From contig CP070672.1 of assembly GCA_020351895.1 (NCBI GenBank), positions 1,894,650-1,921,001 on the forward strand: a stretch of 26,352 nucleotides of DNA, read 5' to 3'. Positions 15,924-24,034 of this stretch are shown here, piece after piece. The notes beneath the pieces were generated by a model. The model saw nothing but the letters and a program-made list of their open reading frames with translations. It had not been told where the DNA came from and ran no database searches. The translations under genes were made by a program, and so were the position numbers. The stretch is from Thermoplasmata archaeon (GTDB taxonomy: Archaea; Thermoplasmatota; Thermoplasmata; GCA-020350865). The first letter of the stretch is position 1. Each line of letters opens with the position of its first letter.

Positions 15924-15931
15924 ATGGAAAA

Positions 15932-16747
15932 TCAATATTTTATCTCTTCACCTAGAATCCTGTCGATTAAATCTCTCTTCGTGCCTGATATCTTCAAGTT
16001 TCTCTCCCTGCATATCTTCATGAGTTCGTCTTTTCTCAGATTCACAAGTTCATCCCTTGTGAACTCGCTCTTTGCTTCACCTATATCTGACTCCACCTTT
16101 CCCTCTTGCGTAACCGCAGAGGCAGAGGTGGTGTCCTGTGCTTGAGATGGTGGATACTGTTGTTGTGTGGCCTGATAAGGCTGGGGACCTGGTTGGGGTG
16201 CTGCACCAGGATAAGGTTGTTGGGCGGGATATTGAGGCGATTGACCAGGGGAGTAAGGTGCTGGTAAAGGTCCGGTTGGAGGCTGAAAAGCGCCCTGGTA
16301 AATTTCCTGTATATCTGTTCTTACCACTGTTGTGCCTGCGAATCTATCCAAAAGACGCTGCCTCGGGTCCCCGTCCGTTAGGAAACCTACTAGCCAATCG
16401 AGAAAAATAATTAACAAAAATAATTTTGATAGGTTCCTTATAACGGCCTTTACTATATCCATAGGACCTTCTATTGAGACCACATTGAGGTTGAGAAATC
16501 GTTTGCCCAATGTTGATCCCATGAATCCTTCTAAAAATGCACTGTACAAGAACCAGATTACACTCCAAAGTAACGATGATAAAAATCCCACCAAGGGAAT
16601 CACTAGGGCTGCGATAGACATTATTGCCGTAATGATTATCATAATTACTAGCATAATAAATCCATCGATAATCGCTGCACCAAATCTCCTAACCCAATGG
16701 TTCTGAAGCTGACTATTACTTCCTATCAAATCTATTGCCTTGACCAT
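15932..16747 (-). CDS. RDD-family membrane protein fused to a C-terminal SAP motif
   Basis: This 271-residue protein has an RDD domain (about 17-145): the start VRRFGAAIIDGF with paired Arg and Asp28, hydrophobic helices near 27-48, 50-72 and 105-124, the GSTLGKRFLNLNVV segment, and QRLLDRFAGTTVV. A low-complexity linker rich in Pro, Gln, Tyr and Ala follows (about 152-210). The tail (236-266) reads LRKDELMKICRERNLKISG plus TKRDLIDRIL, a good match to the helix-extended loop-helix SAP motif, generally linked to DNA or chromatin binding. RDD proteins are poorly understood, with transport roles suggested for some. The ATG has GAGGGAT upstream. The pilin-like genes lie 81 nt upstream on the same strand. 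The domain calls are good; joint function is unknown. Confidence 0.82.
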   Translation of the reverse strand: MVKAIDLIGSNSQLQNHWVRRFGAAIIDGFIMLVIMIIITAIMSIAALVIPLVGFLSSLLWSVIWFLYSAFLEGFMGSTLGKRFLNLNVVSIEGPMDIVKAVIRNLSKLFLLIIFLDWLVGFLTDGDPRQRLLDRFAGTTVVRTDIQEIYQGAFQPPTGPLPAPYSPGQSPQYPAQQPYPGAAPQPGPQPYQATQQQYPPSQAQDTTSASAVTQEGKVESDIGEAKSEFTRDELVNLRKDELMKICRERNLKISGTKRDLIDRILGEEIKY

Positions 16748-16828
16748 CCTAATCCCTCACTTGGGCATCCCATCCCTAATATACTTCCACAATAAAAAAA
16801 GTTTCCCTGATAATCCCAATATTTCCCT

Positions 16829-17437
16829 CTAGCGCCAAAGCGAGAAAGTGATTTGCGCTTCTCCATCTTTTCCGATCATTGGAAGGGTATAATGGGTGCT
16901 GGCCAGATTACTTCTTGGCATCAATTCACCATAATCTGTATTATCGAGTATGGCCTCCTCTTTGGATTCATAATCTGGTACCATGTCTGATATGAATATA
17001 TTATAGTCTTCATTCTTGCTCTCGTTTGTGAAATGCCCAGAGAGTGCAAAGTGATGAACTGGAGTCACAAGATTTATTATAAGTATCTTTATGTCCTGCT
17101 CATATCCTAAAACGAAGTTGTATTTCGGAACACCATCATCCATGAGGTACAGCTCCTCCAAAAGCAAGTATAATACAGTCGTGTCCCCTGGTGGCTTTTT
17201 GATTATTTCACCCTCAATATCCTCATACCAAGTTGAATTTAATGTGGCACCCAAAACAACCTCTGCCGTCTCCCTGTTATAGGATTGCATATCCTCCCTT
17301 TCGGTCAATTCCACATCCTTGGAGAACTGGCCAGAATAAATATATATCAGGCTTGAGGCTATTATCATAATAATTAGAAAAATGATAGCATCGAAAAGCG
17401 CGGACTGGCCATTTTCATTGTCCAATATTTTCTTCAA
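16829..17437 (-). CDS. Pilin-like secreted/membrane protein 1
   Basis: The 202-residue protein has a short basic/acidic head (KKILDNENG), then QSALFDAIIFLIIMIIASSL, a single hydrophobic helix at residues 11-33, and a large extracytoplasmic part with an N-glycosylation sequon (NST). Head plus helix resembles archaeal type IV pilins with class III signal peptides, which are cut after Gly before a Q-x-S-like start. The acidic residue here is Asp rather than the usual Glu, so processing is uncertain. The start codon is TTG, supported by GGAG inside the end of the upstream gene, eight bases away. Only four bases separate the two genes, indicating translational coupling. No pilus assembly ATPase or prepilin peptidase gene is in the window. 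Confidence 0.7.
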   Translation of the reverse strand: MKKILDNENGQSALFDAIIFLIIMIIASSLIYIYSGQFSKDVELTEREDMQSYNRETAEVVLGATLNSTWYEDIEGEIIKKPPGDTTVLYLLLEELYLMDDGVPKYNFVLGYEQDIKILIINLVTPVHHFALSGHFTNESKNEDYNIFISDMVPDYESKEEAILDNTDYGELMPRSNLASTHYTLPMIGKDGEAQITFSLWR

Positions 17438-17441
17438 TTTT

Positions 17442-17921
17442 TCAGCTCCAAATTGTTATAATCAACTGTGCAGCATGGTAGGTCTCATCAACATTTATCA
17501 GGACAGAAGTCATGACAGAGTATCTATTTCCCCTGGCAGGAGGATTCGAGGTCTTAAAGCTCAATGTGTAATTTGTACTGCATTGGTAGTCGCTTGTGTC
17601 TATTATTGATATCTGGTAGTGAAATCCAAGTACACTAACATTGAAATCCTCCTGCAATGCTTCATTTGTCAAGGAAACTAGCTTATCACCCTCAAAGACT
17701 CCTTCCTCCGAGTCTACGGTAAGGTCACCATAGCTCCTTATTGCCTTTAAAAGCTCTTTTGCATCTTCGTACATCCTCTGGTTGTCGATTTGCTCCAAAT
17801 ACAGAACGTAGGCATGCACCAGGCTAAAGAGAAATATTCCTGCTGCTATTATCACCACTATCAAAACAGGTATGTCCTCGAAAAAGCCTGCTATGCCCTC
17901 CTCCCTAAGCCGTAACATCAT
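17442..17921 (-). CDS. Pilin-like secreted/membrane protein 2
   Basis: About 159 residues from the preferred start (MMLRLREEGIAGFFEDIPVL). A single hydrophobic helix follows (about 17-37, VLIVVIIAAGIFLFSLVHAYV), then a helical stalk (YLEQIDNQRMYEDAKELLKAI) and a beta-rich extracytoplasmic domain with Cys in DYQCSTNYTL. This layout, like that of its downstream partner, is of pilin or pseudopilin type. The frame is open to an ATG at 17975, adding 18 residues before the helix. The shorter start is preferred because the N-terminus fits better and a TATA-like AATTATTTA (about 17945-17953) would start transcription right at it; neither has a clear SD. It is first in an apparent operon with pilin-like protein 1 and perhaps the RDD-SAP gene, and divergent from alaS. 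Confidence 0.65.
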   Translation of the reverse strand: MMLRLREEGIAGFFEDIPVLIVVIIAAGIFLFSLVHAYVLYLEQIDNQRMYEDAKELLKAIRSYGDLTVDSEEGVFEGDKLVSLTNEALQEDFNVSVLGFHYQISIIDTSDYQCSTNYTLSFKTSNPPARGNRYSVMTSVLINVDETYHAAQLIITIWS

Positions 17922-18030
17922 GCTTTGAAAGGATTTGTAAAGGTAAATAATTTTGGATTCACATGAAAAAGACATCTATTATTCTTTTCGTTGATAAATA
18001 CTTGATTAAAATCATAAGGACTATCTTAGA

Positions 18031-18067
18031 ACAACCTATATAAACATCCTTTTCTATTGCGGAATAT
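18031..18067 (+). promoter_or_regulatory. alaS promoter
   Basis: TATATAAA at 18037-18044 lies 31 bases before the ATG at 18068 and no clear SD is present, so the transcript is probably leaderless or nearly so. Confidence 0.6.
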
Positions 18068-20818
18068 ATGTTTGAAGAGGAATATGAACTTGAGTTTTTC
18101 AAGGAAAAAGGTTATGTCAGAAACATATGTAAAAGCTGCAACACTGGCTTTTGGACCCAGGATGCCGAAAACGCAATTTGCGGGGACACGCCATGCGTAG
18201 AGTACACCTTCATAGGCGAAAGTCCCATGAACAGGGCCTACAGTCTCGACGAGGTCCGTGAACTTTACATCAAGTTTTTCGAGGAAAGAGGCCATGCAAG
18301 ATTCGAACGCTATCCTGTCATTGCCAGGTGGCGCAGCGATGTTTTTTTGACAAATGCCTCCATTTACGCGTTTCAACCCTTCGTAACCTCGGGTCTGATT
18401 CCCCCACCACATAATCCCTTGGTCATGTCCCAGCCCTGCATAAGGATGATGGATTTGGATTCTGTGGGAAAGACAGGGAAGCATCTTTCCAGTTTCGAAA
18501 TGATGGCCCACCATGCCTTCAATTCAGATGAAAAGGAAATCTATTGGAAGGACAAAACTGTAAGATTGTGCCATGAGCTTTTGACAGAGATTTTTAATGT
18601 AAATGAGAAAGGCATCATATACAAGGAAAAACCCTGGTTTGGAGGGGGAAATGCCGGCCCGTCATTGGAGGTGCAGGTAGGTGGACTGGAGCTGGCCACC
18701 TTGGTTTTTATGAACCTGAAAAGGGATGATACAGGTAAAATAGAGATCGAATCCGAAATGTACTCTCTCAATGAGCTCAGAATCGTGGATACAGGGTACG
18801 GACTTGAGCGATTCGTATGGTCCTCATGCGCCACACCAACCATATACGATGCAATCTATCCCGAACTCACAAAGGAGCTCTTTGAAGCCTCTGGTTTATC
18901 CCATGAGCTTGAGGATGAGAGATTCAAAAGTATACTTGCGGAACATGCAAAGCTTGCAGGGATAATGGATATAAGGACCCACACGAAGCTCCAGGATCTT
19001 CGAAAGGAATGTGTAAGAAGGCTGGATGAAAAGGGCCATAAGATCACGGTATCAGAGCTCAACGAGATGATGGCACCCATTGAGAAGGTTTACGCCGTTG
19101 TTGATCATACAAGGACCCTTGCATACATGCTCAGTGATGGCATAGTCCCGTCCAACACAAAAGCAGGATATCTGGCAAGACTAATAATCAGAAGGACCCT
19201 GCGTTTTCTCGAGGTCCTAAACCTTGATTATTCCCTAAGCGATTTGGTACTGAGACAGATAAAAACATTCGATAATATCCTGAACACGGACTTAAACGAT
19301 GTCATCGACAAGATGCTTGATTTGGAGACCGAAAGATACCATGATACGACCACCAAAGGAAATAGGTTGGTAAAAACGTTCCTTGATAAGACTGGTCAGA
19401 AAAAAGATATTCCTTTGGAGACCCTAATCGAATTTTACGATACACACGGTATCCATCCCAGAGTTGTTCAAACTTTGGCCAGGGACCTGGGATTGGATCT
19501 GCAGGTTCCAGATGCCTTCAATTCAATAATCGCATCTCGTCATCAATCTCCCGAAACTGGAAGGGTGAAGACAACGAAAACATACGATCTCCCCCCCACA
19601 AAATTTCTGTACTACGAACCATCGAATTTAAAGGAATGTGATGCAGTTGTTTTGCATTCAGATGAAAATGAAGTCGTGCTTGACGCAACAGTATTCTATC
19701 CAGAGGGGGGTGGGCAGCCCTGCGATTTAGGCACGATTACCACCTCTGAGAAGACGGTGAAGGTCGTGGATGTCCAAAGACATCAGGATGTCGTGGTGCA
19801 CACTATAGATGGTATCATACCCAAAGGTGAGATGGTCCATTGCACAGTGGATTGGGACAGGAGGATGGCCTTAACGAGACATCAGTCAGGGACGCATATC
19901 ATCCTGGGCTCTGCACGTATGGTCCTTGGAGGCCATGTTTGGCAGTCTGGTGCCCAAAAAGGCGTGGATCAATCAAGACTGGACATATCACATTACGAGA
20001 AGATAAGTGAGGAAGACATAGAGAAGATAGAACTCATTGCCAATGAAACCATTCTGAAAAATATACCCATCGAAAAGGTCTGGATGGACAGAGGTGAGGC
20101 TGAAAGGCAATACGGATTCAGGCTCTATCAGGGAGGAGTGCCTGTTGGTAAGAAGATAAGGGTCGTTAGGATAGGGGATTTTGATGTCGAGGCCTGTGCA
20201 GGCACACATTTAAGACAGACCAACGAAGAGGGAATGATTAAGATTCTAAAAACTGAGCGTATTCAGGACGGTGTTGAGAGGATCATCTTCGCTGCAGGTA
20301 TTGCCTCTGTAAAGCATGTACAAAAACATCATGCATTGCTTCGGGAATCAAGCGAGACCCTCAGGGTCTTTCCCGAGCAGCTGCCAAAAACCGTAAAAAG
20401 GTTCTTCGAGGAATGGAAATCCCAGAAGAAACAGATTGAAAAACTCCGAAAACAAGGTGCTACATCACCCATTGATGTGCTTTTAGAAAATGCAGAAATT
20501 ATGGGGGATGTGAAAGTTTTATCCCAGATTGAGGAAGCGGCAGATAAAATCATCTTCGAGGAACTTATAGCCATGGGCAGGAAAGTTTACGATATGGAAA
20601 AAACCATTGCGATCTTAGGATGTGATTATGAGGGGGCAAAGATCATAATAGCCAGAAGCAAGGATATGGACCTTAATTGCGCTGACCTCGCAAAAGATGC
20701 TGGCAAGCTCCTCGGTGGTGGAGGTGGAGGAAAACCGGAGTTCGCCCAGGCTGGTAGCGGCTCAGGTGAGGGATTGAAGAAGGCGGTTGCGGAAATAAAG
20801 AAGAAGCTAAAGACTTAA
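18068..20818 (+). CDS. alaS: Alanine--tRNA ligase, archaeal type
   Basis: This cytoplasmic enzyme attaches alanine to tRNA-Ala and edits mischarged tRNA. The 916-residue length is typical of the archaeal form. The N-terminal extension has cysteines at 21, 24, 38 and 43 in a zinc-ribbon arrangement. The class II catalytic core follows (ERYPVIARWRSDVFLTNASIY, QPCIRMMDLDSVGKTGKHLSSFEMM, GGGNAGPSLEVQVGGLELATLVF, ELRIVDTGYGLERFVW). The editing domain has its metal ligands: HQSGTH with H605 and H609, and CAGTH with C710 and H714. A charged helical stretch (about 775-800) precedes the C-Ala domain (KLLGGGGGGKPEFAQAGSG). No truncation is seen. It is divergent from the pilin-like genes and apparently monocistronic. 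Confidence 0.98.
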   Translation: MFEEEYELEFFKEKGYVRNICKSCNTGFWTQDAENAICGDTPCVEYTFIGESPMNRAYSLDEVRELYIKFFEERGHARFERYPVIARWRSDVFLTNASIYAFQPFVTSGLIPPPHNPLVMSQPCIRMMDLDSVGKTGKHLSSFEMMAHHAFNSDEKEIYWKDKTVRLCHELLTEIFNVNEKGIIYKEKPWFGGGNAGPSLEVQVGGLELATLVFMNLKRDDTGKIEIESEMYSLNELRIVDTGYGLERFVWSSCATPTIYDAIYPELTKELFEASGLSHELEDERFKSILAEHAKLAGIMDIRTHTKLQDLRKECVRRLDEKGHKITVSELNEMMAPIEKVYAVVDHTRTLAYMLSDGIVPSNTKAGYLARLIIRRTLRFLEVLNLDYSLSDLVLRQIKTFDNILNTDLNDVIDKMLDLETERYHDTTTKGNRLVKTFLDKTGQKKDIPLETLIEFYDTHGIHPRVVQTLARDLGLDLQVPDAFNSIIASRHQSPETGRVKTTKTYDLPPTKFLYYEPSNLKECDAVVLHSDENEVVLDATVFYPEGGGQPCDLGTITTSEKTVKVVDVQRHQDVVVHTIDGIIPKGEMVHCTVDWDRRMALTRHQSGTHIILGSARMVLGGHVWQSGAQKGVDQSRLDISHYEKISEEDIEKIELIANETILKNIPIEKVWMDRGEAERQYGFRLYQGGVPVGKKIRVVRIGDFDVEACAGTHLRQTNEEGMIKILKTERIQDGVERIIFAAGIASVKHVQKHHALLRESSETLRVFPEQLPKTVKRFFEEWKSQKKQIEKLRKQGATSPIDVLLENAEIMGDVKVLSQIEEAADKIIFEELIAMGRKVYDMEKTIAILGCDYEGAKIIIARSKDMDLNCADLAKDAGKLLGGGGGGKPEFAQAGSGSGEGLKKAVAEIKKKLKT

Positions 20819-20884
20819 ATCTTTGTTATTTGGCCAGAATAAGAGATCCTATGGTTTTTTTGTATGAATTTACCAAATTAACCA

Positions 20885-20943
20885 AAAAGATATAAATAAC
20901 CTAGATTATTACTTTATATAAAAATAAAAGGGGGGATAAGAAA
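20885..20943 (+). promoter_or_regulatory. Promoter and strong RBS of the 94-aa protein gene
   Basis: Two TATA-like elements occur: GATATAAATA (about 20888-20897) and TTTATATAAAA (about 20913-20923). GGGGGGAT at 20930-20937 is a strong Shine-Dalgarno match about six bases before the ATG at 20944. The pairing of a good TATA box and a strong RBS suggests high expression. Confidence 0.6.
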
Positions 20944-21228
20944 ATGCCGAAAGCAGATGCAAAACCGCATCAAGATTGGCCTAGACGTGGCGATGCAGAT
21001 GTTGTCCCCGAGGGGGGTACAGCAGTTCTTTTACCTGTTGAGCCAAAGTCGCCAGGAGCATATACAATAAAAAGGTCGGATTATCCAAAAGGAGTCGTTA
21101 TCGTGGACCCCGCATTTACAACCACACCACCGGATAAAACTATGACATGGACACTGAAAGAATGCAAAGGAACCCAGGAAACTCTTGGACCTGGCTGGTC
21201 TGATGGCATAATCATCCTGTTCAAATGA
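20944..21228 (+). CDS. Small hypothetical protein (94 aa), probably well expressed
   Basis: No family was recognised. The protein is soluble, with no TM helix or signal peptide. Residues 1-20 are polar and likely unstructured (MPKADAKPHQDWPRRGD). The rest is rich in Pro, Gly and short beta strands (GGTAVLLPVEP, GAYTIKRSDY, GVVIVDP, MTWTLKEC), ending in GWSDGIIILFK, consistent with a small beta-barrel or sandwich. A single Cys occurs in KECKGT. The strong RBS, TATA box and a hairpin across the stop codon mark it as a compact single-gene transcription unit. It lies between alaS and the convergent STAND ATPase gene. Function cannot be inferred. Confidence 0.75.
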   Translation: MPKADAKPHQDWPRRGDADVVPEGGTAVLLPVEPKSPGAYTIKRSDYPKGVVIVDPAFTTTPPDKTMTWTLKECKGTQETLGPGWSDGIIILFK

Positions 21229-21235
21229 ACAGGAT
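21214..21235. terminator. Hairpin across the stop codon, between convergent genes
   Basis: ATCCTGTTC (21214-21222) and GAACAGGAT (21227-21235) form a perfect 9-bp stem with a four-base loop AAAT. The TGA stop of the 94-aa gene lies within it, at the loop/stem junction. The minus-strand STAND ATPase gene ends at 21242, so it may act in both directions. Confidence 0.6.
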
Positions 21236-21241
21236 AAAAAA

Positions 21242-23755
21242 CTATTTCTTTGCAGGGGGGAGAAGGGCAGCCAACTCCTCCTTTATTTTTAATACCATCT
21301 CTTCATTATCCAGTCTTTTAAAGATATTTAGGGACCCTTTCAATTTTTCCTCCGCCTTTTTTCTTTCGCCCTTATCCTTGTGAAGAAGAGCATGCTCATA
21401 AATAGCATCACCAAGATGATAGGGAATATCGTAAAATGTGCAGATATCAATGCTCTTTTGGACGTATTCCTCGGATTTTTCCCAGTCCTTTTGTATCCTG
21501 TGCAAATAGGCCATATGTGTCAGGGAAAAGCTCATTCCAATCTTCTCGTCGATTTTTTCGAAGATATCTATGGCATTTGAGAGATAACCTGCTGCCTTCT
21601 CCAGCTGATTTTTCTTGATGAGAACCTCAGCAACATTGGATAGAGAATATGCCTTTATACGAATATATCCGGTTTTTTCAGCCAGCTCAATGGCCTTATT
21701 ATGACTCTCAATGGATTTATTAAGATCTATGAAGTAATAGGTGGCCCCCAGGTTCTGGTATGTATTTGCCAGCTCCTCCAATTCCCCTTCCCTCTCGAAA
21801 ATCGAGACCGCTTCCTCCAATGCTTCAATAGATTCGTTGTATTTGCCTTGTTGGGCGTACACCCGACCCATTCCAGTGTATGCCTTACCAATAATCCTGC
21901 TCTCCCCAATGTCCACAGATTTGCTCATTGTTTTGCCGTAATTTTTCAGGGCATTGCTGTATTCACCCTTACGTTCGTAAACCACACCTAGATGATAATG
22001 AACCTTGGACATGCTCTTTGCATCGCCTATCCTATCGCTAATTTCATCGGCCTTATTCAAGTTTCTTACGGCGTTGTCCCAGTCTCCCCGCCTCAGCTGG
22101 ATAAGCCCGATATTTATAAAGGCCTCTGTCAACCTTTTTTTATCATCCCTCTCCTCACCCATCTTTATGAGTTGCTGATAATAATCCAGTCCATCATCCC
22201 ATTCTCCTATGGTTCCGGATATTTCACCTAATCGGGAAAGTATTTCCATCTCTTTCTCCTGATAATGCAGGGTTTTGGCAATTCGACTGTCCAATTTCCT
22301 AAGCGATTCTAAAGCCATGTTATAGAAATCAAAGGCCTTATCTGTTGCATATGACCGAAGAGCCCTTTCCCCGGCCTCGATTCCGTAATAAACGGTTTTT
22401 TCGGGCTCATTTCCCTGGTTGAAGTGATAAGCAAGGTCGTATAAAATCGGGCGAATATCCTCCAAAAACATCTCCTCCAAGACATTTCCGACTTTCCTGT
22501 GTAATAATTGCGTCTGGCTTAGGGACATTTCCTCGATTACCACTTCATAAATTTTAGGGTGGGAGAAAGTGTATCTCTCCTCCCTACCCTTGAAATCCTC
22601 GAATATGAGTTTTGCCCTGATCAGATCGTCTAAAATCTTGATCAACTTATCTTCCGGGATGTCCATGACATTCCTAAGAAGCTTTAACGTGAAGTTCTCA
22701 CCTATTATGGAGGCGTATTTTACGACCTCCCTCTCATCCTTATTTAACCTGTCAATCCTCCTCAAAATTATATCCTTTATCGTGTTTGGAACGGAGATTC
22801 TTGATATCTCAATTGTGGTTTTCCAGGTCCCTTCCTCAGGTTTTATGATGCCTTCATCAAGAAGGGATTTTACGACCCCCTCAATGAAAAATGGATTGCC
22901 TTTTGTCTCGTCTTGGATCAATTCCACAAAATCTTCTGGAACTTTGGATACACCGATTAGGGAAGAGAGCATTTCCCTTATGTCGTTCTTTGATAACCTC
23001 TTAAGAGAGATGGTCTCAAAGAGGTTCTCCCTCCCCATCCTTCTCAGGGTTTCCAGCAAGGGGATCACCTCTCCCTCCCTCATCTCTAGGTCCTCCTGTC
23101 TGTAGGCGCCGCATATCATGACCCTCTCGTCCTTTATGACCCTGGCAAGATAATGCAGAAGATGCAATGAGGCACTATCTGCCCATTGAAGATCGTCTAT
23201 GAAAAGCAGCATGGGATTCTTCTTGGAGATCTTGATTATGAATTGGGACATGGTTTCAAAAACAACATACTGCCCCTTCTGAGGGTCAGTCTCCCAGAAA
23301 CTCTCCTTGCTCTCTGGTGGTAACTTTTCCTCAGATTCCCCGAAGGGTATCAGACCCAAGGGCAGATTCTTCAGGGTATCTTCTTCTAAGGATAAATCTT
23401 CTAATAATTCAGCACCTGATCCTTCCTTATCCCCCAAGAAATCCTCAAGCGCACCGACGAATGGAAGATATGGATCCGTTTCCTCCCTGTACAGGCAGTT
23501 GCCTTTGAGAATTATCACTTCTTTGTCGCCAATGTTCTCACTCATTTCCATGACGAGCCTGGTCTTGCCGATGCCTGCCTCACCTTCAATAAAAATTACT
23601 TTACCTTGGCTATTATTCGCGCTTTCCAATCCATCCATCAGGGTTCTTAGTTCTTCCTCTCTGCCAACTAGTTTTGAAAGATAGGCCAAATCGAATCCTC
23701 CTTGACTATCGCCAGGGCTCCAGCGTAACATGTCGATAATGCGTTCACTTATCAT
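21242..23755 (-). CDS. STAND-type AAA ATPase with C-terminal TPR repeats
   Basis: The 837-residue protein has an AAA_16-like NTPase domain: the lead-in LVGREEELRTLMDGL (29-43), Walker A GEAGIGKTR (58-66), Walker B LLFIDDLQWAD (183-193), then GNPFFIEGVVKSLLDEG and a winged-helix-like arm (RRIDRLNKDEREVVKYASIIG). From about 455 to 810 lie at least six TPR-like helical repeats (examples: AFINIGLIQLRRGDWDNAV, VHYHLGVVYERKGEYSNAL, AYTGMGRVYAQQGKYNESI). The order matches STAND regulatory ATPases such as the MalT/adenylyl-cyclase-associated type, but there is no output domain: no DNA-binding, cyclase or kinase domain at either end. Output is thus probably through a protein partner. An ATG at 23731 (MLRWSPGD) is an alternative start, because a TATA-like AAATATATAT lies just at the upstream one. 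Confidence 0.88.
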   Translation of the reverse strand: MISERIIDMLRWSPGDSQGGFDLAYLSKLVGREEELRTLMDGLESANNSQGKVIFIEGEAGIGKTRLVMEMSENIGDKEVIILKGNCLYREETDPYLPFVGALEDFLGDKEGSGAELLEDLSLEEDTLKNLPLGLIPFGESEEKLPPESKESFWETDPQKGQYVVFETMSQFIIKISKKNPMLLFIDDLQWADSASLHLLHYLARVIKDERVMICGAYRQEDLEMREGEVIPLLETLRRMGRENLFETISLKRLSKNDIREMLSSLIGVSKVPEDFVELIQDETKGNPFFIEGVVKSLLDEGIIKPEEGTWKTTIEISRISVPNTIKDIILRRIDRLNKDEREVVKYASIIGENFTLKLLRNVMDIPEDKLIKILDDLIRAKLIFEDFKGREERYTFSHPKIYEVVIEEMSLSQTQLLHRKVGNVLEEMFLEDIRPILYDLAYHFNQGNEPEKTVYYGIEAGERALRSYATDKAFDFYNMALESLRKLDSRIAKTLHYQEKEMEILSRLGEISGTIGEWDDGLDYYQQLIKMGEERDDKKRLTEAFINIGLIQLRRGDWDNAVRNLNKADEISDRIGDAKSMSKVHYHLGVVYERKGEYSNALKNYGKTMSKSVDIGESRIIGKAYTGMGRVYAQQGKYNESIEALEEAVSIFEREGELEELANTYQNLGATYYFIDLNKSIESHNKAIELAEKTGYIRIKAYSLSNVAEVLIKKNQLEKAAGYLSNAIDIFEKIDEKIGMSFSLTHMAYLHRIQKDWEKSEEYVQKSIDICTFYDIPYHLGDAIYEHALLHKDKGERKKAEEKLKGSLNIFKRLDNEEMVLKIKEELAALLPPAKK

Positions 23756-24034
23756 ATATATTTTGTGGTGTGAAGGGGGATATTGTTACTCCATTTCGCT
23801 ATCTTTCCATGGCAAATTATTAGGGTGGGAGGAGATGGCATGGATGGAGGGGAAATAGATACACCTCCTCATCCTTAGTTTATATTTTTAGGGTGGGCGG
23901 AGGGGGAATGGTGAAGGGTGCAGAGAGATGTGAGTATTATCATAGTAATCCATAATTTGACACAATGATGTTAACAGTCCTCAAGAATTTATTCAAAACC
24001 CTTATTTACCCCTCCCATCTTTATCGTATGTATA
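23756..24034. other. Divergent intergenic region with G-rich tracts
   Basis: This region of about 280 bp lies between the STAND ATPase gene and the M50 protease gene. No gene was found. The plus strand carries G-rich stretches at about 23764-23780, 23822-23852 and 23890-23918; the last has four G3+ tracts, but one loop is nine bases, so it is a borderline quadruplex. A TATA-like CTTATTTACC (about 24001-24010) sits 25-30 bases before the protease start. Confidence 0.5.

Noticed and set aside
18026..18514. Minus-strand frame of 162 codons
   Set aside because: Antisense to the start of alaS, whose catalytic motifs are unambiguous.
22569..23105. Plus-strand frame of 178 codons
   Set aside because: Lies entirely opposite the well-supported STAND ATPase gene; its composition is that of an antisense shadow.
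23890..23918. Third G-quadruplex
   Set aside because: Four G-tracts exist but one loop is nine bases, outside the usual limit; kept only as a borderline G-rich tract.
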